Shown here one piece after another: positions 1 to 9,351 of a stretch of 64,000 nt of DNA. Each line of letters starts with the position of its first letter. Positions within the stretch are counted from its first letter, which is position 1. Source of the DNA: Burkholderiales bacterium. GTDB lineage: Bacteria > Pseudomonadota > Gammaproteobacteria > Burkholderiales > WYBJ01. The position numbers were made by a program, and so were the translations under genes. The stretch spans positions 99,978 through 163,977 of the forward strand of contig JADLAC010000019.1 in the NCBI GenBank assembly GCA_020848435.1. The letters run 5' to 3'. The notes beneath the pieces are model-generated. The model had not been told where the DNA came from, ran no database searches, and was given only the letters and a program-made list of their open reading frames with translations.

Positions 1-50
1 TGTTGGCATGCCCTTCGTAAGCTCCCTTCGGGGGCCGATGGATCGGCGGG

Positions 51-833
51 TCAGTAGTGGCGCGCGTGCTCGCGCGCGATGCCGAAGCGCTGCGGCGCCT
101 CGGCCGGCGCGGGCAGATTGCTGCGCGAGCCGTCGGCAACGGAAACACGCTTCTGGAAAGCCGCTGCCGGCTTGAAGAACATGTGCGCGAACTTCGACCA
201 TGGCACCGAGCCGAACAGCACCGTGGTGGCGAGAATGTAGAGCGCGAACGCGACCATCGCGCCGGACATGTCACGCACCTCCATGAACGCCCAGAGCAGC
301 CCCAGCGTGACGCTCGCAAGCAACGACAGGATGAAAAGATCCGCGCGCATCACGCGCAAGGGCGAATTACCCTCGGCGGCGACATCCACCCGGATGAAGA
401 ACCAGAACCAGTAGCCGCCGATACACACCATCAAGCCGCCGAGCCACCACAGCAGGGGCACGATGGGCGGCGTCGGGGTCGCGGGGCTCGCATAGACGCA
501 GACCATGATCGCGGTCGTGACGACGTAAATGACAAACCCGTACATGGTTAGCAGGTGCGCGACCCGGCGGCGCTGGCTGCAAAACTCGCCCGATGTCAGG
601 ACATCCACCACGGCGGTCTTGACCGCGATCGACACCAGCTCGCCGCCGCCGACCGCGGTGCCCCTGCCTTTCGACCTGCGCCAATTGTCGAAGAAATACT
701 TGGCGCTGCCCTTGTGCAGGATGTCGAAGAGCGTCCCCGCCGCGACCAGCGCGATCATGATGACGACATAGGTCTGCATGGCAGCCGGCGCGATGGCCGC
801 CGAGATCTCGGCGAACGGATTGCTGGTGAACAT
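51..833 (-). CDS. Membrane anchor protein, AprM/QmoC-like (cytochrome b-type subunit family)
   Basis: A 260-residue integral membrane protein with about five to six hydrophobic segments (around residues 18-38, 95-115, 122-145, 165-182 and 190-210). It resembles membrane anchors of adenylylsulfate-reductase or heterodisulfide-reductase-type complexes (AprM/QmoC/NarI-like), which pass electrons between a soluble oxidoreductase and the quinone pool. The conserved-looking parts are GTLFDILHKGSAKYFFDNW, SGEFCSQRRRVAHLLTMYGF and the C-terminal RFGIAREHARHY. The ATG is preceded by a G-rich stretch that could serve as a ribosome-binding site. No catalytic partner such as AprAB is visible; it may lie left of the window. 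The family call is from memory of sequence style only, so a generic 4-6 TM cytochrome b-like subunit is the safe reading. Confidence 0.5.
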   Translation of the reverse strand: MFTSNPFAEISAAIAPAAMQTYVVIMIALVAAGTLFDILHKGSAKYFFDNWRRSKGRGTAVGGGELVSIAVKTAVVDVLTSGEFCSQRRRVAHLLTMYGFVIYVVTTAIMVCVYASPATPTPPIVPLLWWLGGLMVCIGGYWFWFFIRVDVAAEGNSPLRVMRADLFILSLLASVTLGLLWAFMEVRDMSGAMVAFALYILATTVLFGSVPWSKFAHMFFKPAAAFQKRVSVADGSRSNLPAPAEAPQRFGIAREHARHY

Positions 834-1072
834 CAGTGCCCCCCCGATTCAGGTCGGCAGATTCTAGACAAGGCGGGATGGCCGCACGAGAAAAAAACGT
901 TATGCGGCCATAGAGAATACTAAGAGACGGACAGCGCGTGCAGGCCGCAGCCGTGAACACTCCCGTGTCGATCGAGCGCATGGCTGCATCATCTACCGCG
1001 TTGCGCTGACGGCGGCCCGACCTGATGAGGTATCCGCGTCGATGCCGACCGCTGTAGGCGCACGGCGGTGGG

Positions 1073-1915
1073 CTACCCCCTGCGCGGCGACCAGCCGTAG
1101 GCCTTGGCGCAGGCGCCGCCCATCAGCATCGCGCGTTCGCTCGCGCTCAGCCGATCGGTCTGCAGAAACGGCTCGACCGCCTGCTGGTAGTTGACGACGG
1201 CGAAAGCGCGAGTCCAATCGGTGCCCCACAGGCAGCGTTCGAATCCCCAGGCCTCGAACACGCGGGCGAGGGGATCCCAGATGTCCGCATAGGGATACGG
1301 TTGGCGCGATAAGGTGCAAGCGCCGCTCACCTTGATCACCGCGTTCGGCCGCTTGGCGAGCGCGAGCACCTTGGGCAGCTCGGCCCAAGGCTCGGCGGGC
1401 GCGGGCGGCGTGCGCGGCTGTACCAGGCAGAGATGATCGAGGATGAAGCGCGCGTCGGAGTAGCGCTCGATCAGCGCCGTACCCGCCTCCAGGTTGCCCC
1501 AACACAGCATGTTGACCGGCAAGTCATGCGCCGCGGCGGCGCGCAGAATGCGCCCCAGGCCGGCGTCGCCCGGGTCGCGCCCGGCTTCCTTGGTCAGCAT
1601 GATGCGGATGCCGACCGCGCCGGGTGTTTTCTTCCAATCGGCGATGACCTCGGCGACCGCGGGATCGTCCGGGTCGACCGGCTTGACGATCGCGAAGCGA
1701 TCGGGATGCGCGCGCTGCACTTCGACCGCGTAGCTCGCGTCGTATTGGTACATGGAGAAGGGAGAGATCATGATCGCGCCGTCGACGCCGACCGCGTCCA
1801 TGGCCGCGACCATTTCGTCGCCCGTGACGTGCGCGGGCCAATTCGGCACGTTGTGCCAGGGCCTTTTCGGGGTGTTCGCCTCGTAGGCATGAACTTGTGA
1901 ATCGATGATGGCCAT
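1073..1915 (-). CDS. Amidohydrolase family protein (amidohydrolase_2, TIM-barrel)
   Basis: A 280-residue metal-dependent hydrolase of the amidohydrolase_2 family, which includes lactone and decarboxylase-type enzymes of aromatic and dicarboxylate catabolism. The N-terminus begins IDSQVHAYE, a degenerate form of the usual D-x-H-x-H metal motif, and the C-terminal part has LWGTDWTRAF with the typical Asp. The ORF is open further upstream, but the start at MAIIDSQ is chosen because it places the barrel strand at residue 2 and follows an AGGAGAG site. It is divergent from the MmgE/PrpD pair, suggesting a shared regulatory region. The substrate cannot be assigned. Confidence 0.8.
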   Translation of the reverse strand: MAIIDSQVHAYEANTPKRPWHNVPNWPAHVTGDEMVAAMDAVGVDGAIMISPFSMYQYDASYAVEVQRAHPDRFAIVKPVDPDDPAVAEVIADWKKTPGAVGIRIMLTKEAGRDPGDAGLGRILRAAAAHDLPVNMLCWGNLEAGTALIERYSDARFILDHLCLVQPRTPPAPAEPWAELPKVLALAKRPNAVIKVSGACTLSRQPYPYADIWDPLARVFEAWGFERCLWGTDWTRAFAVVNYQQAVEPFLQTDRLSASERAMLMGGACAKAYGWSPRRG

Positions 1916-2208
1916 GGCGCTCTCCTCTGGGTCAGGCGGTGTTCGGCTATTGCAACAGGTCGCGGCCGCCGCGTCCAGGACTGCGCGCGGCGCGCGGCCG
2001 ACGATCATCGCGGACTCCGCGCACGCGCTTCGCGTCGGGTGCGGCGATGAAAGCCGCATTGGCGCCCGTCGAGGGCGCGCTGCCGACCGACGCGCACGCG
2101 CTGCGCCGGGGCAGGATAGCTCACGGCCCGAGTCGCTGCTCGCGAGGCGTGCTAGACTCGTTGCATTCGCTCGATCGTCCGATCCGCCGCCTTGCGGAAT
2201 CAAACGCA

Positions 2209-3588
2209 ATGACCCTTGCCGGCGAGCTGGCAAGCCGAATCGCCGCCACGTCCTTCGAGCAGCTCACACCTCTGGCATTGCGCTACGCCAAGATGGGGCT
2301 GATGGACACGCTCGCCGTGGGCATCGCGGGTTCCTCCGACGCGGCCACAGTCATCGCGGGGCGTGTCATCGACAAGCCCGCGGGAGGCTCTTTGCTGTGG
2401 GGCACGGGTGCGCGCGCGAGCGCGTTGGATGCGGCCTTCGTCAACGGCATCGCCGCCAACGTGCTCGATTTCGACGATTGCACCGACAATCTCGGGGGTC
2501 ACCCGTCCGCGCCGATCTTGCCCGCGCTCATAGCCCTGGCTGAAGAACGCGATGCGAGCGGCAAGGACCTTCTCGCCGCCTACGTGGCTGGGTTCGAGAC
2601 CGAAACCTGCCTCGGCCGCGGCGTCAACTACCACCATTACGAAAAGGGCTGGCACCCGACCGCGACGCTGGGCGTCTTCGGCGCCGGCGCGGCCTGCGCG
2701 CGGTTGATGGCGCTCGATGCCAAGCGCATCGCCCACGTGCTCGCCTTGTGTGCGTCCATGGCTGCCGGGCTGAAATCGAACTTGGGCTCGATGGCAAAGC
2801 CCCTGCACGTAGGCCATTGCTCGCGCAGCGGTCTGCTGGCGGCACGGCTCGCGGCGGAAGGCTTCACCGGAAACGTCGACGCGCTGGAGCGCCACCAAGG
2901 CTTCCTCGAGGTCTTCAACGGGGCGGGCAACTACCGCATCGATCGCATCCTCGAAAAATGGGGCGCGCCGTGGGAGATCGAGATGCCCGGCATCGCGATC
3001 AAGCAGCATCCGTGCTGTCTCAGCACGCAGGCCGCGGTCGATGCCATGCTCGGCATCGTGCGCGCCGCTGCGCTGCGGCCATGCGAGGTCGCTCGAATCG
3101 AGGCGCGTATTTCGGCGCGGCGGCTCGAGCACACCGACCGCCCCGAACCGCGCAGCGCGCTCGATGCGAAGCTGAGCGCGCAATACGTCCTCGCGCGCGC
3201 GCTGCTCGATGGCTGCGTCGATCTCGGCCACTTCGAAGGCGAGCGCTTTCGCGATCCGGCCGTGCAGGCGACGATGGCGCTGGTGCGAATGCAAGCCCTC
3301 GACGATGCGACGCTGGCACGGGCGGGTGACTTCTATGCCGAAGTGGCTGTCACGCTGAAGGACGGACGCAAGCTCGCGCAGAGCATTGCGCGGCCGACCG
3401 GCCATGTCCCCGGTGTGCCGCTCGATACCGCGCTCATGCGTGCCAAGGTGGAGCGCTGTATCGGCGGACATTTGAATGCACGCGAGCGGGCCGATTTCTT
3501 CGCGGTCATCGAGTGCTGCGAGCTGCTGCCGAGCGTGCGCGCGCTGACGGCGAGCCTTGCTGGCGCGCGTCTCGAAACGCAGCCATGA
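2209..3588 (+). CDS. MmgE/PrpD family protein (first of tandem pair)
   Basis: A 459-residue MmgE/PrpD-family protein. The family includes 2-methylcitrate dehydratase and cis-aconitate decarboxylase; many members in Burkholderiales have unknown substrates. Visible family features are the helical N-terminus (LRYAKMGLMDTLAVGIAGS), the NGIAANVLDFDDC motif and the HPSAPILPALIALAE helix that follows. The ORF track starts it at 1939, but the first 90 codons are low-complexity Arg/Ala and carry no family signal, so the ATG at 2209 is used; its ribosome-binding site is weak. The next MmgE/PrpD gene starts 72 bases downstream. Confidence 0.85.
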   Translation: MTLAGELASRIAATSFEQLTPLALRYAKMGLMDTLAVGIAGSSDAATVIAGRVIDKPAGGSLLWGTGARASALDAAFVNGIAANVLDFDDCTDNLGGHPSAPILPALIALAEERDASGKDLLAAYVAGFETETCLGRGVNYHHYEKGWHPTATLGVFGAGAACARLMALDAKRIAHVLALCASMAAGLKSNLGSMAKPLHVGHCSRSGLLAARLAAEGFTGNVDALERHQGFLEVFNGAGNYRIDRILEKWGAPWEIEMPGIAIKQHPCCLSTQAAVDAMLGIVRAAALRPCEVARIEARISARRLEHTDRPEPRSALDAKLSAQYVLARALLDGCVDLGHFEGERFRDPAVQATMALVRMQALDDATLARAGDFYAEVAVTLKDGRKLAQSIARPTGHVPGVPLDTALMRAKVERCIGGHLNARERADFFAVIECCELLPSVRALTASLAGARLETQP

Positions 3589-3660
3589 AGCTCGCGCAGC
3601 ACGACAAGAGCCGCGCACGCGTCGGCGAAGCTATTCCCATCGATTCGACAGGAGAAGCGC

Positions 3661-5019
3661 ATGAGCCGACCCGCGTATCTCGATACCGCGGCTGAATTCA
3701 TCGTCCGCACGAAGCTCGCGGATTTGAGCGCGGAGGCGCTGGAACGGGGCCGCTGGATCGTCGCGGATTGCATACCTGTCATCGCTGCAGGCATGCAAAC
3801 CGCGGAGATGAAGGCGTTCGTCGCCTCCCATCTCGCAGTTGCGGCGCCGGGCGATGTCTGGGTCATCGGCAGCGGGCGGCGCGCCGCGGCGCTCGATGCC
3901 GGCCTGCTCAACGGCACCGCCGGCACCTGGCTCGAGCTCGACGAAGGCAATCTCTTCGCCAAAGGCCATCCCGGCATCCAGGTGGTCCCGGCCGCGCTCG
4001 CGGTCGCGCAGGAGCGCGGATCCTCCGGTGCCGAGCTGTTGCTCGCGAGCACGCTCGGCTACGAGATCTGCGCGCGTATCAGCCGTGCGTCCAGCATCCG
4101 GCTCACGATCCATCCCCATGGCACCTATGGCGTGATCGGCGCCGCGGTGGCGGTCGGCAAGCTGAAAGGCTTCGATGCAGCGCGGATGCGCGAGCTGATC
4201 AATGTCGCTGCTACCATGGGCATGGCGACGAGCCGCAACACGCTGCTCGAAGGCTCGACCGTTCGCAACATTTACACGGGCCACTCGGCCTACATGGGGC
4301 AGATTGCCGCGCGCCTGGTCGAATGCGGATTCACCGGCGAGCCGGACGGCGTCGGCTTCGTCTACGGCAAGGTGCTTTCGGACACCTTCGACGCCGACCG
4401 TGTGGTCGCCGGACTGGGCAGCGAATGGCTGGTGGCCAAGAACTATTTCAAGCTGCATTGCACGGGCCGCTATGTGCATTCGGCGATCGACGCCCTCGAA
4501 GATGCGCTGGCGCGCGCGCCCGGCGGCTGCGTCGATGCGGGCGCGATCGAGCGCATCGACGTAGCGGCCTACAGCCTCGCGGCCATGCTCGCCGGCAAGC
4601 AGATCACGACCAGCTTCGGCGCCCGCTTCTCGATTCCGTTCGCGCTCGCGACCATTCTGCACCATGGCCGCTCGGGAACCGCCGAATTCGAGCAAGCTGC
4701 CGTCGACGATCCGGCCGTGCAGGCGCTGGTCGCGAAGGTATTCGTGCGCCACGAGGCGGCCTACGACGCCGCCTTTCCCGAGCGCCAATTGTGCGACGTG
4801 CACATCCGCATGAAGGATGGCACGACCTATACGGGACGCTGCGAGGTTACCAAGGGCGAGCCGGCCAATCCGCACAGCCCGGCCGATCTGGAAGGAAAAT
4901 TCATGCGCCTCGGCGCCCCGGTTTGGGGCGAGGCGCGCGCTCGCGAGCTCCATGCCGCTTGCATGCGGCTGGAGTCGATAGCGGATTTTGGCGCGTTTGC
5001 GCAGGAGCTGTCGCTGTAA
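3661..5019 (+). CDS. MmgE/PrpD family protein (second of tandem pair)
   Basis: A 452-residue MmgE/PrpD-family protein, divergent from the preceding paralogue. It shows the family motif NGTAGTWLELDEGN in place of the N-[AG]-x-x-x-H-x-x-D-x-D type, and a central helical domain with ATMGMATSRNTLLEGSTVRN. An AGGAGA site sits at good spacing before the ATG. Two adjacent family members may form a heteromer or act on related substrates. The exact reaction is unknown; dehydration or decarboxylation of a tricarboxylate-like acid is the family expectation. Confidence 0.85.
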   Translation: MSRPAYLDTAAEFIVRTKLADLSAEALERGRWIVADCIPVIAAGMQTAEMKAFVASHLAVAAPGDVWVIGSGRRAAALDAGLLNGTAGTWLELDEGNLFAKGHPGIQVVPAALAVAQERGSSGAELLLASTLGYEICARISRASSIRLTIHPHGTYGVIGAAVAVGKLKGFDAARMRELINVAATMGMATSRNTLLEGSTVRNIYTGHSAYMGQIAARLVECGFTGEPDGVGFVYGKVLSDTFDADRVVAGLGSEWLVAKNYFKLHCTGRYVHSAIDALEDALARAPGGCVDAGAIERIDVAAYSLAAMLAGKQITTSFGARFSIPFALATILHHGRSGTAEFEQAAVDDPAVQALVAKVFVRHEAAYDAAFPERQLCDVHIRMKDGTTYTGRCEVTKGEPANPHSPADLEGKFMRLGAPVWGEARARELHAACMRLESIADFGAFAQELSL

Positions 5020-5124
5020 GCCCGCGTCGCGCGCGCTTTTCAGCGCGGCCGGTTTCGTTGCCGCGGCAGAGTCGAGGCGCAACGCCGCGCCAGGATCATC
5101 CCGAGGCGATGGCAACCCACGCCG

Positions 5125-6117
5125 TCACTCGGCCTTGATACCGGCTTCCTTGATGAGCCTGGTCCACATCGCGAGCTCGGTCTTGATGCGCGCGCCGAAC
5201 GCGGCCGGCGTGATGTCGGCCAGGTCCAGCCCCTCGCGCGTGAGCAGCGGCGCGACCTCGGGCAGCGCCTGCACTTTCGCGAGCGCCTGATGCACGCGCG
5301 TGACGATTGGCGCCGGCGTGCCCGCCGCCGAGAGCACGCCGATCCAGGCCTGGACGTCGTAGCCGGGGATGCCGGCCTCCTGCATGGTCGGCACGGCGGG
5401 TGCCTCGGGGGCACGCTTCGGTCCGGTCACCGCGAGCGGCTTGAGAGCCCCGGTGCGCATGTGCTCGCGCACCGAGCCGATGCCCGCAAAGTACATTTTT
5501 GTTTCGGCGGCGAGCACCGAAATGACCGCTGGGCCGCCGCCCTTGTACGGGACGTGGGCCAGCTCGACGCCGGTCGAGCGCTTCAACAATTCGCCGGTGA
5601 GGTGATTGGGGCTGCCGATGCCGCCCGAGGCATAGGTGTACTCGCCGGGCTTGGCGGCCTTGGCGAGCGCGATCAGCTCCTTCACCGAGCTTGCCGGCAC
5701 CGAACGCGGCACGACCAGGATGAATTGAAACGTGCCCACGAGCTGAATCGGGACCAGGTCCTTGAGCGGATCGTAACGCACGTCGGGATACAAGCCGGGA
5801 TTGATCACGAGCGCGCCGCTGAATGCCCACAGCAGGGTGTAGCCGTCGGGCTGCGAGCGCGCGACGTATTCGGTCGCGATGCCGTTGTTCGCGCCGGGAC
5901 GGTTCTCCACCAGGATCTGCTGGCCGAGCGCTTCCGCGAGCTTGGGCGCGATGATGCGCGCACTGGTGTCCGATGTGCCGCCCGGCGGGACGCCGACGAT
6001 GACCCGTATCGGCTTGGCCGGATAGGTCTGCGCAAAGCTCGGCGCTGCCATGGCTAGCGCGAGCGCAGCAAGCGGCAAGCACCTGGAGTGGGGGGATGAA
6101 CGCCATTGGGTCTGCAT
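5125..6117 (-). CDS. Bug-family tripartite tricarboxylate transporter receptor (periplasmic)
   Basis: A 330-residue Bug/TctC-type periplasmic solute-binding protein that would capture a carboxylate. A cleavable signal peptide (hydrophobic LAALALAMAAPSFAQ) is followed by the family hallmark TYPAKPIRVIVGVPPGG and then VENRPGANNGIATEYVA. The start at 6117 is preferred to an in-frame ATG nine bases upstream, because the AGAGG site is then spaced nine bases. No TctA/TctB membrane genes occur in the window, so it is an orphan receptor. It is in tandem with the next Bug gene on the same strand. Confidence 0.9.
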   Translation of the reverse strand: MQTQWRSSPHSRCLPLAALALAMAAPSFAQTYPAKPIRVIVGVPPGGTSDTSARIIAPKLAEALGQQILVENRPGANNGIATEYVARSQPDGYTLLWAFSGALVINPGLYPDVRYDPLKDLVPIQLVGTFQFILVVPRSVPASSVKELIALAKAAKPGEYTYASGGIGSPNHLTGELLKRSTGVELAHVPYKGGGPAVISVLAAETKMYFAGIGSVREHMRTGALKPLAVTGPKRAPEAPAVPTMQEAGIPGYDVQAWIGVLSAAGTPAPIVTRVHQALAKVQALPEVAPLLTREGLDLADITPAAFGARIKTELAMWTRLIKEAGIKAE

Positions 6118-6172
6118 GGGCAGCATCCTCTGAACGAAATCGACGCCAGGACAGGCGCGTCGAGACGTGGCT

Positions 6173-7192
6173 TTACTCGGCGCGGATACCCGCATCCTTG
6201 ATGATACCGGCCCACTGCGCGGTTTCGGTCTTGATGCGGCTCGCAAGCTCGGCCGGCGAGCTGAGCTGTAGGTTCAGGCCCTGGCGCACCATCGCGGCCT
6301 GCACATCGCCATGGCGCAGCGCCTTGTGCACTTCGGCGCGCAGGCGCTCGACGATGGCGGCAGGTGTTCCCGCGGGCAACATCAGCGCGTACCAGGCATC
6401 GGCATCGAAACCGGGATAGCCGGATTCGGCCACCGTCGGCAGATCGGGCAGCGCCTTGGAGCGCGCGGCGCCGGTGACGGCGAGGGCGCGCAGCCGCCCG
6501 GCGTTGATGTGGGCGGCCATCGAGACCACGGTCCCCGCCAGCACCTGCACCTCGGAGGCGAGCAGCGCGGCCACCGCGGGCCCCGCGCCCTTGTAGGCCA
6601 CGTGCGTCATGGCGATCCCGGTGCGCTTCTTGAGCAGCTCGGCGGCCATGTGCAGCGAGCTGCCGATGCCGGCGGATGCATAGTTGAGCGCGCCGGCTTT
6701 TTGCTTCGCGACGTCGACGAATTCTTTCAGCGACCGCGCCGGTACGCCCGGATGGACCACCAGGATGTGCTCCGCGGTATTGAGCAGCGAGACCGGCTGC
6801 AAGTCCTTCTGCACGCCGACGCTCAGCTTGTAGAGCGCGGGATTGACGGTGAGCTGCGTGCTCAAGGCGACGAGCGTGCTATGTCCGTCCGGCGTCGAGC
6901 GCGCGATGAGCTCGGTCGCGACATTGCCGCCCGCGCCGGGGCGGTTGTCGACGATGCAATTCTGCGCCAATGCTTCCGCGAGCTTGGGACAGAACAAGCG
7001 CGCCACCGCATCGACGCCGCCGCCGGGCGGAAAGCCGACAATCACTCGAATGGGACGTGTCGGATAGCTCGCATCGGCCGCGGTCGCAGTCGCGCAGGCG
7101 ATGCCGAGCGCAACCGCCGCAGCAAGGCCCGCTGTGGCTTGGCGCCACGCCTTCACCGTTTTCGTCATGCCTGCCGGGTCGCGGATCGTCAT
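6173..7192 (-). CDS. Bug-family tripartite tricarboxylate transporter receptor (periplasmic)
   Basis: A 339-residue Bug/TctC-type receptor with a signal peptide ending near CATATAADA and the hallmark [20 protein letters not shown], then [17 protein letters not shown]. It lies 55 bases upstream of the neighbouring Bug gene and 4 bases downstream of the double cyclic-nucleotide-binding gene, so the three probably form one transcription unit. An alternative ATG at 7168 would shorten the n-region of the signal peptide; neither start has a strong ribosome-binding site, which fits translational coupling to the upstream gene. Confidence 0.88.
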   Translation of the reverse strand: MTIRDPAGMTKTVKAWRQATAGLAAAVALGIACATATAADASYPTRPIRVIVGFPPGGGVDAVARLFCPKLAEALAQNCIVDNRPGAGGNVATELIARSTPDGHSTLVALSTQLTVNPALYKLSVGVQKDLQPVSLLNTAEHILVVHPGVPARSLKEFVDVAKQKAGALNYASAGIGSSLHMAAELLKKRTGIAMTHVAYKGAGPAVAALLASEVQVLAGTVVSMAAHINAGRLRALAVTGAARSKALPDLPTVAESGYPGFDADAWYALMLPAGTPAAIVERLRAEVHKALRHGDVQAAMVRQGLNLQLSSPAELASRIKTETAQWAGIIKDAGIRAE

Positions 7193-7196
7193 TGCT

Positions 7197-8084
7197 TCAG
7201 CGTGACGATGGCGCCGTCATGGTCTGGAGACGCTGCGCCACGAGTCGCAGCAACGACAGGCCGATGTCCGGGCTCGATCGCACGAGTTGCAAGAACTGCG
7301 CGCGGTTGACCGCCATCAGCTCGCACTGCGTTTCCGCTACAGCGCGCGCCGAACGCGCGGCACTGTCGATGAGCGCCATCTCGCCGAAGACGCTGCCGAC
7401 CCCGACGTGCTGCAAGGTACGATCCTGGCTCAGGATCGTCACCCGCCCGCGCAGCGGAAAATACATGAACACGCCCGGGTCGCCGGCGCCGAGGATGGTC
7501 TGAGTCGCGCCATATCGCAGCGGTGCGGGATGATCGAGCAGGCCGGCGATCTTCTTCAGCGTCGCGTCGTCGAACACGCGGCGCTCTTCGCGTTGCGGCG
7601 CCTGCGGGATCGCGTTCTTGATCGTCAGGCGAGCGAGCGTGAGCCGAAAGCGGTTGACCATGACGCTCATCAGCATGAGCACGAAATCCGGATTGCCCTG
7701 GATGGCCTTCTTGAACTGGCCGCCGTCGAGCGCGATCATGCGGCAATCGGACTTGGCGCTCGCGGTGGCGCTGCGCCGCGCGTTCGTGAGGGTCATCATT
7801 TCGCCGAAGATTTCGCCCGCGTTGACGGTGTCGATGGACTTGCCTTCGAGCGTGAGCGCGATCGAGCCTTCGAGCAGCAGGTACATGCGATCGTCGCCGG
7901 AGAAAAGCCCGCGCTGCTCGCGCTCACGGAACACGATCGCGCCGGCCGGGACGCTTTGCGCGACGCCCCAAGCGCCGAAGAACGCCTGTGCAGCGCTCGC
8001 ATCGTAGGTCACGGCAGGGGCGGCGCCATCGCGCTTGGGCGCCGGTTCGGGTTGGGTGAAGTCGAGCGATTCCATATCGGTCAT
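7197..8084 (-). CDS. Tandem cyclic-nucleotide-binding-domain protein without visible effector domain
   Basis: A 295-residue protein (start uncertain; in-frame ATGs at 8180 and 8075) with two cNMP-binding folds. The first has GEIFGEMMTLTNARRSATA and the second GSVFGEMALIDSAARSARA; both keep the FGE...R-[ST]-A phosphate-cassette pattern of CRP-like domains. After the second domain the chain ends at LVAQRLQTMTAPSSR, with no helix-turn-helix, kinase or channel segment. It may be a ligand-responsive adaptor or regulatory subunit. It is the first gene of a unit with two Bug receptors. The true N-terminus and the ligand are unknown. Confidence 0.75.
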   Translation of the reverse strand: MTDMESLDFTQPEPAPKRDGAAPAVTYDASAAQAFFGAWGVAQSVPAGAIVFREREQRGLFSGDDRMYLLLEGSIALTLEGKSIDTVNAGEIFGEMMTLTNARRSATASAKSDCRMIALDGGQFKKAIQGNPDFVLMLMSVMVNRFRLTLARLTIKNAIPQAPQREERRVFDDATLKKIAGLLDHPAPLRYGATQTILGAGDPGVFMYFPLRGRVTILSQDRTLQHVGVGSVFGEMALIDSAARSARAVAETQCELMAVNRAQFLQLVRSSPDIGLSLLRLVAQRLQTMTAPSSR

Positions 8085-8407
8085 GCGAGCGTAACGTCTG
8101 CTGTCGAGGAAACGCGCGAACGCCGTTTGCATCCCGCCGTTCGCAGCCATGATCGGCAAAGCCATAAACCCTGCCAGCATGCATCATCGCAATGGGCAAT
8201 GCAATCGAAGCGCGCGCAGCAGTGGGCAGCATCCCCGTTCGCGAGGCGAGCTCGTGTCCGGCAAGCTGCGGGCAGCGCATAGGCGGCCGGTGACGGGTGC
8301 AGATGCAGAGCGGTACCCGTTTGGTGCGCGAATTTGCTCACTGCGGCGTTGTGGCTTCGTCCCCGACTCGTTATGCTGGCGCGACGATCAACGTTGGAAG
8401 GGCTTGG
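8085..8407. other. Divergent intergenic region, 8.1-8.4 kb
   Basis: About 320 bases between the cyclic-nucleotide-binding gene (minus) and an ABC-type binding protein gene (plus). Some or all of the left part may be coding if the minus-strand gene starts at 8180. No RNA gene or repeat was recognised. One plausible plus-strand promoter is listed separately. Confidence 0.4.
8349..8377 (+). promoter_or_regulatory. Possible sigma-70 promoter for the ABC-type binding protein
   Basis: TTGTGG, 17 bases, then TATGCT, placing the start of transcription about 24 bases before the ATG. The -35 element is mediocre, so this is a candidate only. Confidence 0.3.
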
Positions 8408-9262
8408 ATGATGCGAATCACCGTGGCATTGCTGGTTTTCTTCCTGTCCTCGGCTCTGAGCGCGCAGGATGCCAGTCCCACCTTGAAACGGATCCGGGAC
8501 AGCAAGACCGTCACGATCGGCTACCGCACCGACGCATTGCCTTTCTCGTACGCCGATGCGGCGAAACAGCCGGCGGGCTACAGCGTCGAGCTGTGCAAGC
8601 GCGTCGTGGCGAGCATCGGGCGCCAGATCAAGCTCCAGCCGCTGCCCATAAAGTGGGTTGCGACGACGTCACAGAATCGTTTGGAGCTGGTGCGCAAGCG
8701 CCAGATCGACATGGAATGCGGCTCGACCACCGCGACGCTGTCGCGCATGGAGACGGTCGACTTTTCGAGCCCCATATTCATCGACACGACCGGTTTGTTG
8801 GTGCGCCGGGCGAGCGGCGCATCGACCTTTGCGGCGCTGGCGGGAAAGAAGATCGCGGTGATCGGTGGGACCACCAACCACAAGGCGCTCGACTCGGCGC
8901 TGAAGCGCCAGGGCGTGAAAGCGACGCTCGTGACCATGAAGAATCGGGAGGAAGCCGTCGCCGCCCTCGAGAGCGGTACGGTAGACGCTTTCGCGGGCGA
9001 CAAGATCCTGCTGCACGGCCTGTCCCGAAAGGTGAAAGATCCCGGCCAATACGGGATCCTCGATGAAGACCTCGGTTTCGAGCCGTATGCCATCACCCTG
9101 GCGCACGGCGACGCCGGCATGCGGCTCGCGGTGAACCGTGCGCTGTCCGAGATCTACGACAGCGCAGCGATTGCCGAGATCTTTGGCGGCGCATTCGGCT
9201 CCGATATGAAGCCAAGCCCGGCCTTGCTCATCATGTACGGCATCTCGACCTACCCCGAATAG
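8408..9262 (+). CDS. Extracellular solute-binding protein, family 3 (amino-acid ABC transporter type)
   Basis: A 284-residue SBP_bac_3 protein. A short signal peptide (MMRITVALLVFFLSSALSAQ) precedes KRIRDSKTVTIGYRTDALPFSY, the usual first strand of the glutamate/aspartate-type binding domain. Further matches are the MECGSTTATLSR region (family: D-x-x-x-x-x-x-T-x-T-x-x-R) and AVAALESGTVDAFAGDK. The start is set at the MM pair after GGAAGGG rather than the ORF-track start, because the signal peptide begins there. No permease or ATPase genes adjoin it, so it is an orphan receptor or works with distant components. Confidence 0.85.
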   Translation: MMRITVALLVFFLSSALSAQDASPTLKRIRDSKTVTIGYRTDALPFSYADAAKQPAGYSVELCKRVVASIGRQIKLQPLPIKWVATTSQNRLELVRKRQIDMECGSTTATLSRMETVDFSSPIFIDTTGLLVRRASGASTFAALAGKKIAVIGGTTNHKALDSALKRQGVKATLVTMKNREEAVAALESGTVDAFAGDKILLHGLSRKVKDPGQYGILDEDLGFEPYAITLAHGDAGMRLAVNRALSEIYDSAAIAEIFGGAFGSDMKPSPALLIMYGISTYPE

Positions 9263-9310
9263 CGCCGGCGCCGGTACACCGGAGGAGCGTTGACGCCGAA
9301 CGGACGCTGG

Positions 9311-9329
9311 TGCAACGTGCAAGACCCCG
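9311..9329 (+). repeat. 19-bp inverted repeat, left copy
   Basis: The 19-base sequence TGCAACGTGCAAGACCCCG is found here and, exactly reverse-complemented, at 11667-11685. The two copies bracket the amidase and Bug-receptor genes (about 2.35 kb). In one frame both copies encode CNVQDP. No transposase lies between them. Confidence 0.7.
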
Positions 9330-9351
9330 GACGACGAGGAGGCAGCCCAAT

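Noticed and set aside
3631-5115. 494-codon minus-strand ORF
   Set aside because: Antisense of the second MmgE/PrpD gene with shadow-type composition and no motif.
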